The position numbers were made by a program, and so were the translations under genes. DNA of 64,000 nucleotides. Origin: an uncultured Tolumonas sp. GTDB taxonomy: Bacteria; Pseudomonadota; Gammaproteobacteria; Enterobacterales; Aeromonadaceae. The DNA lies in the NCBI RefSeq assembly GCF_963676665.1, contig NZ_OY781371.1:637001-701000 (forward strand), read 5' to 3'. Below the pieces are notes generated by a model. It saw nothing but the letters and a program-made list of their open reading frames with translations, was not told the DNA's origin and searched no databases. The stretch's first letter is position 1, and each line of letters starts with the position of its first letter. Positions 42,867 to 51,501 of the stretch are shown piece after piece.

Positions 42867-43358
42867 GTTTGGCTTAAAGTTTTCTTCAATATATGGTTTA
42901 AACCAACGGCCAACAGGTTCTTGCGGTAGTAAGCGAACCTTTTGAAGACTTTCAATATGATGTTTCAAGCATATAGCCAAGCCTTTTATCGTCTTGTCTG
43001 CGCAACCGTCTTTTTTGCATTTTTCTTCTCCTTTTTCGAACCCTTGTTTAAGGAACTCACTTAGGCCTCCTACGTAAATTAGCAGCTCATCCGGTTGCAC
43101 ATACGGTTGTTTTAACCACTCATCTAAAAAAACCGGAGGAACTTTAAATAAATATAGATCGTTCCCCCAGTTCCAAGCCCGGCTACTTTGCCAAGTTTGG
43201 CCACAGGATTCGCAAACCCACAATTGATGCTCTTTGTCTTCGGACTTAGCTATTTCTTTGAGCTTCTTTTTTAGGTCTTTTGATTCTTTAATGCGATTGG
43301 ATATAACTTTTCTAAGCATCTCCAGATCTTCGTATTTGTCGCACTGGCAATTTGGCAA
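42861..43358 (-). CDS. Cysteine-rich protein, unknown
   Basis: 165 residues. An N-terminal charged helix (LRKVISNRIKESKDLKKKLK) is followed by a zinc-ribbon-like CESCGQTW (about 49-56) and then C-x4-C and C-x2-H motifs (EKCKKDGCADKTIKGLAICL KHH). Several metal-binding pairs are possible, including MPNCQCD at the start. Family not recognised. The stop falls inside attC 49. Confidence 0.6.
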   Translation of the reverse strand: MPNCQCDKYEDLEMLRKVISNRIKESKDLKKKLKEIAKSEDKEHQLWVCESCGQTWQSSRAWNWGNDLYLFKVPPVFLDEWLKQPYVQPDELLIYVGGLSEFLKQGFEKGEEKCKKDGCADKTIKGLAICLKHHIESLQKVRLLPQEPVGRWFKPYIEENFKPNL

Positions 43359-43374
43359 CTATTTTTCTCCAAAC

Positions 43375-43430
43375 TTATAACTTTTACTTGTGGGGTTGCG
43401 TAGCAATCCCACACCAAGTTTTTGTTAGGC
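43375..43430 (-). repeat. attC site 50 (56 bp)
   Basis: R-boxes TTATAAC and GTTAGGC; hairpin GGGGTTGCGTAGCAATCCC. Confidence 0.9.
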
Positions 43431-43440
43431 GCTGCCAATA

Positions 43441-44217
43441 TTAGAAATCTAACCACCACGGGCGTTGAGGTAAGCTTTGGTATGAATGACCATTGTAGTG
43501 AAGGACATAATGTTCGATTTTATGTTTGGGCTCAACGCTAGGGGAGCTAGTCATAATTTTCGCGGTTACTATTAAATCATGAAAACCATTTGAGCTTGTA
43601 TTAGCGACACTAATAGTTAATGTTGCTTCTTCAACTAACGAATCACTGACTTCAGCAGGACATCCTTTTAGCCATCGCTGTACGGCTGTATTTAGAGTAA
43701 GAACGGGTCGCAAATATTCTCCATCAGGAATATAAAGCGTAAGTTGATCATTTTGATAGCCACTTCCACAGCTTGGACCTAAGGCTGAACTATAGAAACG
43801 CAAACCGAAAGCCCTTAAGTTATCACTTAATTGATATTTGGCTGTATCTAATTTGAGACTGAAAGGGCCGACAGCGACAGTTGAATCTTCATTTATTGTT
43901 GATTTTAGGCTGTGAATGATATGGCGATTATTTTTATCAATAATAGAAACGTACAAATCCTTTTGCTCTTCATTGCCGGAGTCATATGCAAATGCGGTAA
44001 TTAGATGATTTTTGTTATAACTCCATTGCTTACATGCAGATGAAATAATCACTCCACCATTATTTCTTGGCGCAAAATTAGATATATTCAGTTGTTTTTT
44101 TATAATCTCGATATCTTCACTCGCGCAGTGATTATCTACATATTCTGCGAGTGAATTGAAACTAAATACATAACATAAAAAGCACACTAAATAATAATAT
44201 TTCACTTTGATATCCAT
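43441..44217 (-). CDS. Secreted protein, unknown
   Basis: 258 residues. Signal peptide in YLVCFLCYVFSFNSLA (cleavage before EYV). The mature part is beta-rich with four cysteines (near residues 31, 62, 150 and 187) and ends SYQSLPQRPWWLDF. Probably periplasmic. Family not recognised. Single-gene cassette. Confidence 0.65.
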   Translation of the reverse strand: MDIKVKYYYLVCFLCYVFSFNSLAEYVDNHCASEDIEIIKKQLNISNFAPRNNGGVIISSACKQWSYNKNHLITAFAYDSGNEEQKDLYVSIIDKNNRHIIHSLKSTINEDSTVAVGPFSLKLDTAKYQLSDNLRAFGLRFYSSALGPSCGSGYQNDQLTLYIPDGEYLRPVLTLNTAVQRWLKGCPAEVSDSLVEEATLTISVANTSSNGFHDLIVTAKIMTSSPSVEPKHKIEHYVLHYNGHSYQSLPQRPWWLDF

Positions 44218-44237
44218 GTGAGAGTGCTTGATTAAGC

Positions 44238-44297
44238 GCCTAACTTCTTTTTATGCGGTGGCACGCAGTGCCATCCGACATTAAATATTTGTTAGGC
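44238..44297 (-). repeat. attC site 51 (60 bp)
   Basis: R-boxes GCCTAAC and GTTAGGC; hairpin GGTGGCACGCAGTGCCATCC. Confidence 0.9.
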
Positions 44298-44678
44298 AAA
44301 CGCAAAAAGGGAATGGGCTATTTGCCTGAACAACCTAAAAAACTGACGCAATTTTCTCGTGCAACACACCGAGAGAGTTGAATAAACGCACAATGATGAA
44401 TTTACACTGAAACCAATTTAGCAAACGATGCTCAACCGTAAAACCCGCCGCGGCGAGGGCCCACACCGCTTATTGTGCTCTGAAGGAACACACACTGACG
44501 GCGTTGATGGTTGCCGAAGACGTAACCAGAGCAGGCTTGATGTCAGAATATAAACGTAAATTCATGTGTTGCGCGAGGCAACCCACGCTCAGGTACTGAA
44601 CCGTAAAAACACAGAACTCAGATGTTTCACCGCTTTAAGGCTCAAATTCAACACGGAAAATTGGTTAAAAAACAAACC
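44298..44678. repeat. gene-less cassette, family E
   Basis: AACGCAAAAAGGGAATGGGC at the left, matching the cassette at 1511 along its length, including GACGTAACCAGAGCAGGC and GTTGCGCGAGGCAACC. No credible gene. Confidence 0.8.
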
Positions 44679-44734
44679 GCCTAACTTCGAATTATGGGGC
44701 CACGAAGTGGTCCCACATTAATTTTTTGTTAGGT
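44679..44734 (-). repeat. attC site 52 (56 bp)
   Basis: R-boxes GCCTAAC and GTTAGGT; hairpin GGGGCCACGAAGTGGTCCCA. Confidence 0.9.
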
Positions 44735-45042
44735 ATGAACAAAGAAAAAGTGATTTAAAATCAACAATAAAGTTGGCTAACTGGTGCCACGGGCTTTCAG
44801 TTTTCGCCGTGCTTGCCACAAACAACCGCGCCCCGATGATGAGCCGCTTTAGGCGTACACACTGACGGCGCCGATGGTTGCCGAAACGTAACCAGTGCAG
44901 GCTTTCAGTTTGCCACCACACGTGAATTCATGTGTTGCGCGAGGCAACCCACGCTCAGGAAGTGAGCCGTAAACACCACAGGACTATCCGACTAGCCGCT
45001 TTAAGGCTTGAATTCACCGCCAACAATGAAGCCGTTTTTATT
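44735..45042. repeat. gene-less cassette, family A short form
   Basis: Short A variant (AACAACCGC joined to GCCCCGATGATGAGCCGC). Core ACGTAACCAGTGCAGG and GTTGCGCGAGGCAACC. Confidence 0.8.
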
Positions 45043-45102
45043 ACCTAACTTCGATTTAAGTGGCAGCACGTAGTGCTGTCCAACTTTAAATTTTTGTTAG
45101 GT
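45043..45102 (-). repeat. attC site 53 (60 bp)
   Basis: R-boxes ACCTAAC and GTTAGGT; hairpin GTGGCAGCACGTAGTGCTGT. Confidence 0.9.
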
Positions 45103-45504
45103 ATGAACAAAGAAAAAGTGATTTAAAATCAACAATAAAGTTGGCTAACTGGTGCCACGGGCTTTCAGTTTTCGCTGTGCCTGCCACAAACAACCGCTCG
45201 GATGACTCGCCGACAGTGTTGAATCAACGAAATCTGCTGAAACATCGACAAACTTATTCAACGAACGGGGACTGACCGCCAAAAAAACTGCGCCCCGATG
45301 ATGAGCCGCTTTAGGGGTACACACTGACGGCGCCGATGGTTGCCGAAACGTAACCAGTGCAGGCTTTCAGTTTGCCAAATTACGTGAATTCATGTGTTGC
45401 GCGAGGCAACCCACGCTCAGGAAGTGAGCCGCAAACACCACTGGGCTATCCGACTAGCCGCTCTAGGGCTCAAATCCGCCGCAAAAACGGAATCTGTTTT
45501 TATT
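45103..45504. repeat. gene-less cassette, family A
   Basis: Full-length A (ATGAACAAAGAAAAAGTGAT to ACGGAATCTGTTTTTATT) directly beside the short form on its left. No credible gene. Confidence 0.8.
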
Positions 45505-45591
45505 ACCTAACTTCAAGTTAACGGGCTGGGCGTAGCGAAGCGGAGACCAGTCCAGTGAGCAACGCGAACGGCGTTGAACGCCTTGTTATGC
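45505..45591 (-). repeat. attC site 54 (87 bp)
   Basis: R-boxes ACCTAAC and GTTATGC; arms GGGCTGGGCGTAGCGAAGCG and GGAGACCAGTCC differ from the other classes. Confidence 0.82.
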
Positions 45592-45652
45592 GCTTTTGCT
45601 CTTAATGTTCTTAATGCTGAAATGTCAGCTATAAAAGAGAAACGCTACCGCA

Positions 45653-45752
45653 CCGACTATTGACGCGCCGGATGCCAAAACCACAGTAAGCCTAATGTCA
45701 TTAACATATTTTCATGATGCCGAATGACGCTTTTATTGGCAAATGAAACCTG
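45653..45752 (-). other. Conserved attC-adjacent element, copy 4
   Basis: CGCTACCGCACCGACT to TTGGCAAATGAAACCTGA. The minus-strand frame reads YHQVSFANKSVIRHHENMLM and continues to a stop. Differences from copy 3 include silent ones, which hints at protein-level conservation. Confidence 0.55.
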
Positions 45753-45880
45753 ATGATAAATTGTCTTAAATTTTTGTAAGTTTCTGGGAAACAACGAATA
45801 AAATTGATTCATTTGAGTTTTCTTTTGTGAAATTAAAGCCTATAAATGTCAGCGTCAAATGATCAACTATTGGAACAATA

Positions 45881-46189
45881 ATGAAGAAAATCGGGTTATT
45901 GCTGGTCGGAATGCTGCTTTCAACGTCTGTGTTGGCAGAAGGGGCAATGCGGTGTGGTAGTTCAATCATTTCGGTAGGAGATACCAAATCAGAAATGCTG
46001 ATGAAATGCGGCACACCGATAAGCACAGATGTCAAAACAACTGTCACAAAGAATGAAAATGGCACGAAATCCGTCATTCAAACAGGTGAAATTTTCACCA
46101 TTGATATGGGGAAAGATAAATTCATGGCGTTGGTAACAGTCGAAAATGGTGTGATCACGCACATTGAAGATGGCCCACGTAACGAATAA
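45881..46189 (+). CDS. DUF2845 secreted protein, copy 2
   Basis: 102 residues; signal peptide (KKIGLLLVGMLLSTSVLA) and DUF2845 motifs (MRCGSSIISVGDTKSEMLMK; ITHIEDGPRNE) are conserved with the paralogue at 41931. Both have the same arrangement: conserved element, gene, short tail, then a GCATAAC R-box, so the cassette was duplicated and then diverged, while the attC on its left is a different class. Confidence 0.88.
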   Translation: MKKIGLLLVGMLLSTSVLAEGAMRCGSSIISVGDTKSEMLMKCGTPISTDVKTTVTKNENGTKSVIQTGEIFTIDMGKDKFMALVTVENGVITHIEDGPRNE

Positions 46190-46284
46190 TCAAAAATATC
46201 GCTGGCTGGGATAAACGCTCAGCCAGAATTAGCTTTTCAAATTCCAGAATTCTTAGCTGAAATTTAATCAAAGAGTGCTTTTAG

Positions 46285-46344
46285 GCATAACTTCGTTTTA
46301 TGCGGTGGCACGTAGTGCCATCCGACATTAAAATTTTGTTATCT
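46285..46344 (-). repeat. attC site 55 (60 bp)
   Basis: R-boxes GCATAAC and GTTATCT; hairpin GGTGGCACGTAGTGCCATCC. Confidence 0.9.
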
Positions 46345-46362
46345 ATCGTTTAGTTTCAGCCT

Positions 46363-46629
46363 TTATTCATAGTGATAACGACAAGAAATGATCGTGAAAC
46401 GGTTATCTTCTACTGCATAAACAAGGCGATTGGTGTCATCAATGCGGCGAGACCAAAAACCTGATAGATTCATTTTTAATGGTTCTGGTTTTCCAATGCC
46501 TTCAAACGGCGACCGTTTGATATCTTCGATAATTTTATTGATGCGTTTTAGCGTTTTTTTGTCTTGGTTTTGCCAATAAAGATAATCATTCCAAGCTTCG
46601 TCAGTCCAAGTCAGTAATCTACTCATCAA
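46363..46629 (-). CDS. yoeB: YoeB toxin
   Basis: 88 residues. Ribosome-dependent mRNA interferase of the YoeB family: LTWTDEAWNDYLYWQNQDKK at the start, INKIIEDIKRSPFEGIGKPE in the middle and the C-terminal WSRRIDDTNRLVYAV and FTIISCRYHYE, with the catalytic Glu/Arg/His/Tyr set. Overlaps the antitoxin gene by 11 bases. Confidence 0.95.
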   Translation of the reverse strand: MMSRLLTWTDEAWNDYLYWQNQDKKTLKRINKIIEDIKRSPFEGIGKPEPLKMNLSGFWSRRIDDTNRLVYAVEDNRFTIISCRYHYE

Positions 46630-46873
46630 TCAGATCTCTCTCTTGAGTCTGATTATTACGGTATTGCGCGATTGATTTCGCCAAATGAGCAGCATTAGCT
46701 GGCGACTTTAATAGATGAACGGTTTCCATGAGGCTGTTGTAATAATCAAGAGACATCACCACAGCATCTTCAGCATCACGACGAGTGATAATGGTACAGT
46801 CAGCATCATTAACCACTTGATCTAAAACTGATTTAAGATTGTTGCGTGCTTCTGTAAATGAAACGACTTGCAT
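46619..46873 (-). CDS. yefM: YefM antitoxin
   Basis: 84 residues. MQVVSFTEARNNLKSVLDQV and CTIITRRDAEDAVVMSLDYY are the YefM/Phd signature; the C-terminus (QYRNNQTQERDLIDE) binds YoeB. It precedes yoeB and represses the pair through TGTACA motifs upstream. The first 28 codons and the whole upstream region are duplicated at 17255-17431. Confidence 0.95.
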   Translation of the reverse strand: MQVVSFTEARNNLKSVLDQVVNDADCTIITRRDAEDAVVMSLDYYNSLMETVHLLKSPANAAHLAKSIAQYRNNQTQERDLIDE

Positions 46874-46927
46874 AAAGGCTCCGTTAACTGTGCAACTTAT
46901 GGTACAAGTATAGCTCAGTCAACGAAA

Positions 46928-46945
46928 TGTACAATTGGTTGTACA
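46928..46945 (-). promoter_or_regulatory. YefM operator
   Basis: Two TGTACA hexamers (46928-46933 and 46940-46945) upstream of yefM, the established core of the YefM-YoeB operator. Confidence 0.65.
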
Positions 46946-46964
46946 ACTAAAACTTTCAAAAGAT

Positions 46965-47046
46965 AGATAACTTCAAGTTAAACGGCGGCACGTAGTGCCG
47001 TCCAGTGAGCAGCGTAGCGCGAACGGGTTTGAACGCCTTGTTATGC
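46965..47046 (-). repeat. attC site 56 (82 bp)
   Basis: R-boxes AGATAAC and GTTATGC; hairpin CGGCGGCACGTAGTGCCGTC, 82-bp variant right arm. Confidence 0.9.
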
Positions 47047-47336
47047 AGTATTGAAAAGATGAACCTGATTTCGCCTCGGAAATAGCGACTGGTTTCACGG
47101 GTTCAAAATCAACACTGCAACTAGAAAACAGGGTTGTAAGGAATTACCCGCTGACGGCGTTGAAGTGCAGAAGCGCATAATCGCCGCGTCGAAATAGCTG
47201 AAGCTCACGGCTAAAATGTTTGGCGTATTATGCGCGGGCACTACTCTCGGTAATGAGCCGGAAATAACGCAGGACTTGCAGCCAACACCGCTTTAAAGCT
47301 GGAATTCCCCGCAAAACTACCAGCAAATTAAAAACT
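47047..47336. repeat. gene-less cassette, family C
   Basis: Sister of the cassette at 13268, with an 82-bp attC of the same class. Contains the covarying inverted repeat at 47173-47235. No credible gene. Confidence 0.8.
47173..47235. repeat. attC-like palindrome inside a family C cassette, second copy
   Basis: GCGCATAATCGCC pairs with GGCGTATTATGCGC, one base bulged. Relative to 13394-13457 both partners of the third pair changed (T-A to G-C). Confidence 0.7.
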
Positions 47337-47396
47337 GCATAACTTCGATTTAAGTGGCAGCACGTAGTGCTGTCCAACTTTAAATTTTTGTTAGGT
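47337..47396 (-). repeat. attC site 57 (60 bp)
   Basis: R-boxes GCATAAC and GTTAGGT; hairpin GTGGCAGCACGTAGTGCTGT. Confidence 0.9.
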
Positions 47397-47704
47397 ATGA
47401 ACAAAGAAAAATTGATTTTAAATCAACAATAAAGTTGGCTAACTGGTGCCACGGGCTTTCAGTTTTCGCCGTGCCTGCCACAAACAACCGCGCCCCGATG
47501 ATGAGCCGCTTTAGGCGTACACACTGACGGCGCCGATGGTTGCCGAAACGTAACCAGTGCAGGCTTTCAGTTTGCCACCACACGTGAATTCATGTGTTGC
47601 GTGAGGCAACCCACGCTCAGGAAGTGAGCCGCAAACACCACTGGGCTATCCGATTAGCCGCTTTAAGGCTTGAATTCATCGCAAAAACGGAATCTGTTTT
47701 TATT
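47397..47704. repeat. gene-less cassette, family A short form
   Basis: Short A variant, core ACGTAACCAGTGCAGG and GTTGCGTGAGGCAACC. No credible gene. Confidence 0.8.
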
Positions 47705-47759
47705 ACCTAACTTTTAATTGTGGGGTGCGTCAGCATCCCACACCAATTTTTTGTTAGGC
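47705..47759 (-). repeat. attC site 58 (55 bp)
   Basis: R-boxes ACCTAAC and GTTAGGC; hairpin GGGGTGCGTCAGCATCCCAC. Confidence 0.9.
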
Positions 47760-47760
47760 T

Positions 47761-48501
47761 TCACCTTGCCCATACGATATTACCATAACAATTGTTAAAA
47801 TATTCATAACCACGGATCTCGCTAGCAACTTTCAATGAATAACCTGTGCTGATTTCTGTGTAATCAAAACCAATTAAGAAAAAGCCTTCTCGAATTCTAA
47901 CTGGATTAAGTTTAACAACTAACGTGTGTTCATTATCCCAATCAAGCCATGGTGTACTTTCTGATTGGTGCCAGATTTTAACTGAGTAATTGTAACGGTC
48001 ATCTGAGAAGGTAGTGAAATAATCAGTAAAAAGACTCTTTTTACTATTGAATATATTCGATATTTCTTCTCTGCTAATTTTATTGTTGATATCAGATGCT
48101 GATTTATCAAGATTTATAAATGTTGACCGTAACGAAGAGTCTAGGGCTATTCTGCGTTTTAATTCTGAACATATATGGTATGCAAGATCAATTATGTTTG
48201 ATTCATGTGCTGGTGTGCCATTGAGATAATGATCGCAAGATAAATTTATTGAAACTGCTATGTCTTTAACATTTGGTAAGAAATAATCTGATTGCACATA
48301 CTCTCTAATTAAACCGCGGAATGCTCTTTGGTTTATTAAGTCTAATGGTGACATTTCAGACGAAATATTGAAGATTGAATCACATTCTCTCAATATGCTA
48401 CGGACGTGCACATTTAAAAACCATTTAGCGATAAAGCTGGTTACTCTATTTTTAAAAGGAAATAAAACCCAGTCTAATAGTTTTATCAATAACTCAATCA
48501 T
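47761..48501 (-). CDS. Unknown protein with N-terminal membrane anchor
   Basis: 246 residues, not recognised. An amphipathic/hydrophobic N-terminus (LLIKLLDWVLFPFKNRVTSF) may associate with the membrane; the rest is helical to about residue 160, followed by a strand-rich end (YNYSVKIWHQSESTPWLDWD; EGFFLIGFDYTEISTGYSLK). Single-gene cassette whose stop lies two bases from attC 58. Confidence 0.6.
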   Translation of the reverse strand: MIELLIKLLDWVLFPFKNRVTSFIAKWFLNVHVRSILRECDSIFNISSEMSPLDLINQRAFRGLIREYVQSDYFLPNVKDIAVSINLSCDHYLNGTPAHESNIIDLAYHICSELKRRIALDSSLRSTFINLDKSASDINNKISREEISNIFNSKKSLFTDYFTTFSDDRYNYSVKIWHQSESTPWLDWDNEHTLVVKLNPVRIREGFFLIGFDYTEISTGYSLKVASEIRGYEYFNNCYGNIVWAR

Positions 48502-48515
48502 AGAAATCCCGTGAA

Positions 48516-48575
48516 GCCTAACTTCGTTTTATGCGGTGGCACGTAGTGCCATCCGACATTAAAATTTTGTTAAGC
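48516..48575 (-). repeat. attC site 59 (60 bp)
   Basis: R-boxes GCCTAAC and GTTAAGC; hairpin GGTGGCACGTAGTGCCATCC. Confidence 0.9.
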
Positions 48576-48585
48576 AACGCTCTGT

Positions 48586-49512
48586 TTAGCCATTAGCTAG
48601 TGTATGTAGTTTTATTTTTCTACTAAGTGGAATAACAGCCTCATCAAAGCCTTTTTTTATTAATGCTACATCTTTGAACTGATTTTTACGAACCCATGAA
48701 ATAGTGTCGTCAGGATATGGATCTACAATAATTAAATTTGTTTTATTATTCTCAAGAGGCTTCCATATATGTTCATCATGTTCTATGTATTTAACGCCGA
48801 CTAAAACAACCAGATCAGATGTTGATATGGCATTTGCATAGTCATCTTGTATTTTTTTTATTACTGTATTGTTGACTACGACCCTTTTTCCCTTTTCATA
48901 TAGTGCTAAAACTGGACTAAAATCTGAGCTTCTAATGTCTGAGCACCAAGCCTTAACTTCATCATGAGATTGAACTGCTTTTGTAGGAAAGCCATCATAG
49001 AATGATTGACAGTCGATAGCTGTAATTCCTGATACCCGAGGACATAGATCAAGGTCTAATAAAAAATTTGATGATCCATGAGGTTTTAAAACGTTAGCAT
49101 GATTGTTTTTAGGCGGAAAATTATAATCAGTAGGTATACCTATATACCCTAATGCTTGCTCGATTAATATATCATAGTTTAGTGTTGCTATCGTAATTGA
49201 TGGGAGTATATCTTTTATTTTTGAAAAAAATCTAACATATGCATTTTCTGGTTTAATTGTGAATTTAGATAAATATAATGCAATCTCTTTTTGTAATGGA
49301 TTTAGTATTCTACTGTCATTGGGTAAGGAAGCCATGCCCTGCTCGAACCCATGATTGATAAATATTTGTTTATTGTCAGTAGACAGGTTAAAGAATGTTT
49401 CTCCATGTTTTTCTAATTCAGTAAATAAATTATTCCCAAGAGGTGGTACATGAGGGTTACATGCACCAGATCCATAACTAGCTCCAGCACCAAATAATAA
49501 TGTAATTTTCAA
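48586..49512 (-). CDS. SIR2-like domain protein
   Basis: 308 residues. NAD-binding SIR2 fold: LLFGAGASYGSGA at residues 6-18, ITIATLNYDILIEQAL in the middle and NVLKPHGSSNFLL with the catalytic His, then a C-terminal Rossmann strand LVVLVGVKYIEHDEHIW. SIR2-like proteins outside the deacylase group often act as NAD-depleting effectors in phage defence (Thoeris, DSR and others). No partner gene is in the cassette, so it may act alone or be a sensor-effector in one chain. Confidence 0.85.
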   Translation of the reverse strand: MKITLLFGAGASYGSGACNPHVPPLGNNLFTELEKHGETFFNLSTDNKQIFINHGFEQGMASLPNDSRILNPLQKEIALYLSKFTIKPENAYVRFFSKIKDILPSITIATLNYDILIEQALGYIGIPTDYNFPPKNNHANVLKPHGSSNFLLDLDLCPRVSGITAIDCQSFYDGFPTKAVQSHDEVKAWCSDIRSSDFSPVLALYEKGKRVVVNNTVIKKIQDDYANAISTSDLVVLVGVKYIEHDEHIWKPLENNKTNLIIVDPYPDDTISWVRKNQFKDVALIKKGFDEAVIPLSRKIKLHTLANG

Positions 49513-49538
49513 GTTACACCTCAGGATTAATAAAAGTT

Positions 49539-49598
49539 GCTTAACTTCGTTTTATGCGGTGGCACGTAGTGCCATCCGACATTAAAATTTTGTTAGGT
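49539..49598 (-). repeat. attC site 60 (60 bp)
   Basis: R-boxes GCTTAAC and GTTAGGT; hairpin GGTGGCACGTAGTGCCATCC. Confidence 0.9.
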
Positions 49599-50001
49599 AT
49601 GAACAAAGAAAAAGTGATTTAAAATCAACAATAAAGTTGGCTAACTGGTGCCACAGGTTTTCAGTGTTCGCTGTGCTTGCCACAAACAACCGCTCGGATG
49701 ACTCGCCGACAGTGTTGAATCAACGAAATCTGCGGAAACATCGACTGACTTATTCAGCGAACGGGGAGTGGTCGCCAAAAAAACTGCGCCCCGATGATGA
49801 ACCGCTTTAGGCGTACACACTGACGGCGTTGATGGTTGCCGAAACGTAACCAGTGCAGGCTTTCAGTTTACCGAAGTAGCGTGAATTCATGTGTTGCGCG
49901 AGGCAACCCACGCTCAGGAAGTGAGCCGCAAACACCACAGGGCTATCCGATTAGCCGCTTTAAGGCTCGAATTCATCGCAAAAACGGAATCTGTTTTTAT
50001 T
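49599..50001. repeat. gene-less cassette, family A
   Basis: Full-length A. Core ACGTAACCAGTGCAGG and GTTGCGCGAGGCAACC; GATGATGAACCGC replaces GATGATGAGCCGC. No credible gene. Confidence 0.8.
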
Positions 50002-50061
50002 ACCTAACTTCGATTTAAGTGGCAGCACGTAGTGCTGTCCAACTTTAAATTTTTGTTAAGT
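50002..50061 (-). repeat. attC site 61 (60 bp)
   Basis: R-boxes ACCTAAC and GTTAAGT; hairpin GTGGCAGCACGTAGTGCTGT. Confidence 0.9.
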
Positions 50062-50066
50062 GGCTT

Positions 50067-50369
50067 TTAATGCTGACCAAACTGTCGTTCACATGGAATG
50101 CCATCACCGTCGCCATCCATTTCAACGCCCGGACAGTTTGCTAAATAAAACTTGGCTTCCTCAAAGGATTGCATTTGACCACAACGTGTTTTTCCTTGGC
50201 AACTGAACTGGCTTGAAGTTGTTGGTGTGAAATTTTGGCTTACATCAGCAGTAGAATTGTCATCGGAATAGGAAATTTGAGTTGGCTCTGGCGGAGAAAC
50301 AGCCGCATGTTGAGTAAAATATTGATAAATGCCTAAACCAATTGCCGCGAGTAAAATTAATTTGCGCAA
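50067..50369 (-). CDS. Excalibur calcium-binding domain protein
   Basis: 100 residues. Signal-anchor at residues 1-17 (MRKLILLAAIGLGIYQYF), a low-complexity linker, then an Excalibur domain: CQGKTRCGQMQSFEEAKFYL and the calcium loop DGDGDGIPCERQF, with paired cysteines. Periplasmic. Forms a two-gene cassette with the DUF3465 gene. The role is unknown, but the pairing of two exported small proteins suggests a shared function. Confidence 0.9.
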   Translation of the reverse strand: MRKLILLAAIGLGIYQYFTQHAAVSPPEPTQISYSDDNSTADVSQNFTPTTSSQFSCQGKTRCGQMQSFEEAKFYLANCPGVEMDGDGDGIPCERQFGQH

Positions 50370-50379
50370 AATCTGAACC

Positions 50380-50796
50380 TTATTGATATGTTTGACCGTT
50401 ATGCTTTAACCAACCATCGGTATGGCGGCCACTCGGATCATGGTGTGTCCAATGAATAACACCACCTTTTTCATTCCATTCATATTCACCATAGAACTCG
50501 ACAGTATCACCAACTTGTAAGTCTGGGATACGAGCGGCCAAGTCGATGTTGTGAGCAACAAGCAACGTTAGCCCGTTTGATAATTTAAGAATGAAGCGTT
50601 GATGTTGAGAGCCTTTTGTATCATCAGGAAGCGTTTTATAAACAACACCATCACCTTTGATTTGCAAATTACTCTGTTGATTCTGAAAAGCAGTTGCGAG
50701 CTGGGTGTCTGATTCGCCAGCGAATGAAAAAGGTGAGAATGTAAGTGCGTACAGAGCAATAAATAATATTGCTTTTAATTTTGATAAATTCGTCAT
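50380..50796 (-). CDS. DUF3465 exported protein
   Basis: 138 residues from the ATG at 50796; the longer ORF start lies in the attC 62 R-box. Signal peptide ([19 protein letters not shown]), then an OB-like beta domain: [40 protein letters not shown] and [20 protein letters not shown], the DUF3465 signature. Probably periplasmic. GAGAAT lies upstream as a weak ribosome site. Confidence 0.9.
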   Translation of the reverse strand: MTNLSKLKAILFIALYALTFSPFSFAGESDTQLATAFQNQQSNLQIKGDGVVYKTLPDDTKGSQHQRFILKLSNGLTLLVAHNIDLAARIPDLQVGDTVEFYGEYEWNEKGGVIHWTHHDPSGRHTDGWLKHNGQTYQ

Positions 50797-50812
50797 AAGT
50801 ATTCTCAAAGAC

Positions 50813-50868
50813 ACTTAACTTCGAATTATGGGGCCACGAAGTGGTCCCACATTAATTTTTTGTTAGGT
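50813..50868 (-). repeat. attC site 62 (56 bp)
   Basis: R-boxes ACTTAAC and GTTAGGT; hairpin GGGGCCACGAAGTGGTCCCA. Confidence 0.9.
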
Positions 50869-51501
50869 TTATGTACCAAAACTGGACAATATTGCATATT
50901 GATCTTCCATAGCATCGTACAGCTCATCAAATGTGTAACATGTGATGTGTTTGCTATCTATCAAAGATTTACTAATTCGGTGGTCGAATCGCTCGCGGCA
51001 ATCTCCATGTTGTAATGAACTATTTCTGCCAATAATCAGCGCACCAAAATATTTTATAGAGAAGCTACCAAATTCAGATTTCATATTCTGAGTTTGGATA
51101 TTTGATGCCAGATGAATATACCAATCGACAACTTGGCTGTATCCATGTTCAAATCTATTAGCCCAAGGATATGTTGAAGTTTTCTTGTTAATATTCTTAT
51201 TAAATATGGAATTGTTTTTTGCATCCTCAAATTCAATAAATGAAAATATTGATTGCGATTGATCTGCTACGACAAAGTCGGCGCGATATTTATTGATTAT
51301 AGGTAATTCATTGTTGTATTTGCGAGGGGCATCTATACCTACAACTCGCCCCATTAAGAGTATAAGTTGCGGTCTTTTAATAAAAAAATCCTGAAGAGTT
51401 GTTTCATCGATCTCTGAGTATTTATTTAATAATTCTTTATATTCTTCCAGTTCTATTTTGCATTGCGTGCTGGAAAGTTGTCCTGTTTGGAGTGAGATCA
51501 T
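50869..51501 (-). CDS. Shedu-like (SduA/DUF4263) nuclease domain protein
   Basis: 210 residues. DETTLQDFFIKRPQLILLMG resembles the helical entry of DUF4263, and YRADFVVADQSQSIFSFIEF followed by EDAK gives a PD-(D/E)xK-type active site (Asp in ADFVV, Glu-x-Glu in IEFE). This is the domain of Shedu anti-phage effectors. It overlaps the end of the RelE-like gene upstream by four bases, an unusual pairing. No signal peptide. The stop abuts attC 62. Probably a DNA-targeting defence effector. Confidence 0.75.
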   Translation of the reverse strand: MISLQTGQLSSTQCKIELEEYKELLNKYSEIDETTLQDFFIKRPQLILLMGRVVGIDAPRKYNNELPIINKYRADFVVADQSQSIFSFIEFEDAKNNSIFNKNINKKTSTYPWANRFEHGYSQVVDWYIHLASNIQTQNMKSEFGSFSIKYFGALIIGRNSSLQHGDCRERFDHRISKSLIDSKHITCYTFDELYDAMEDQYAILSSFGT

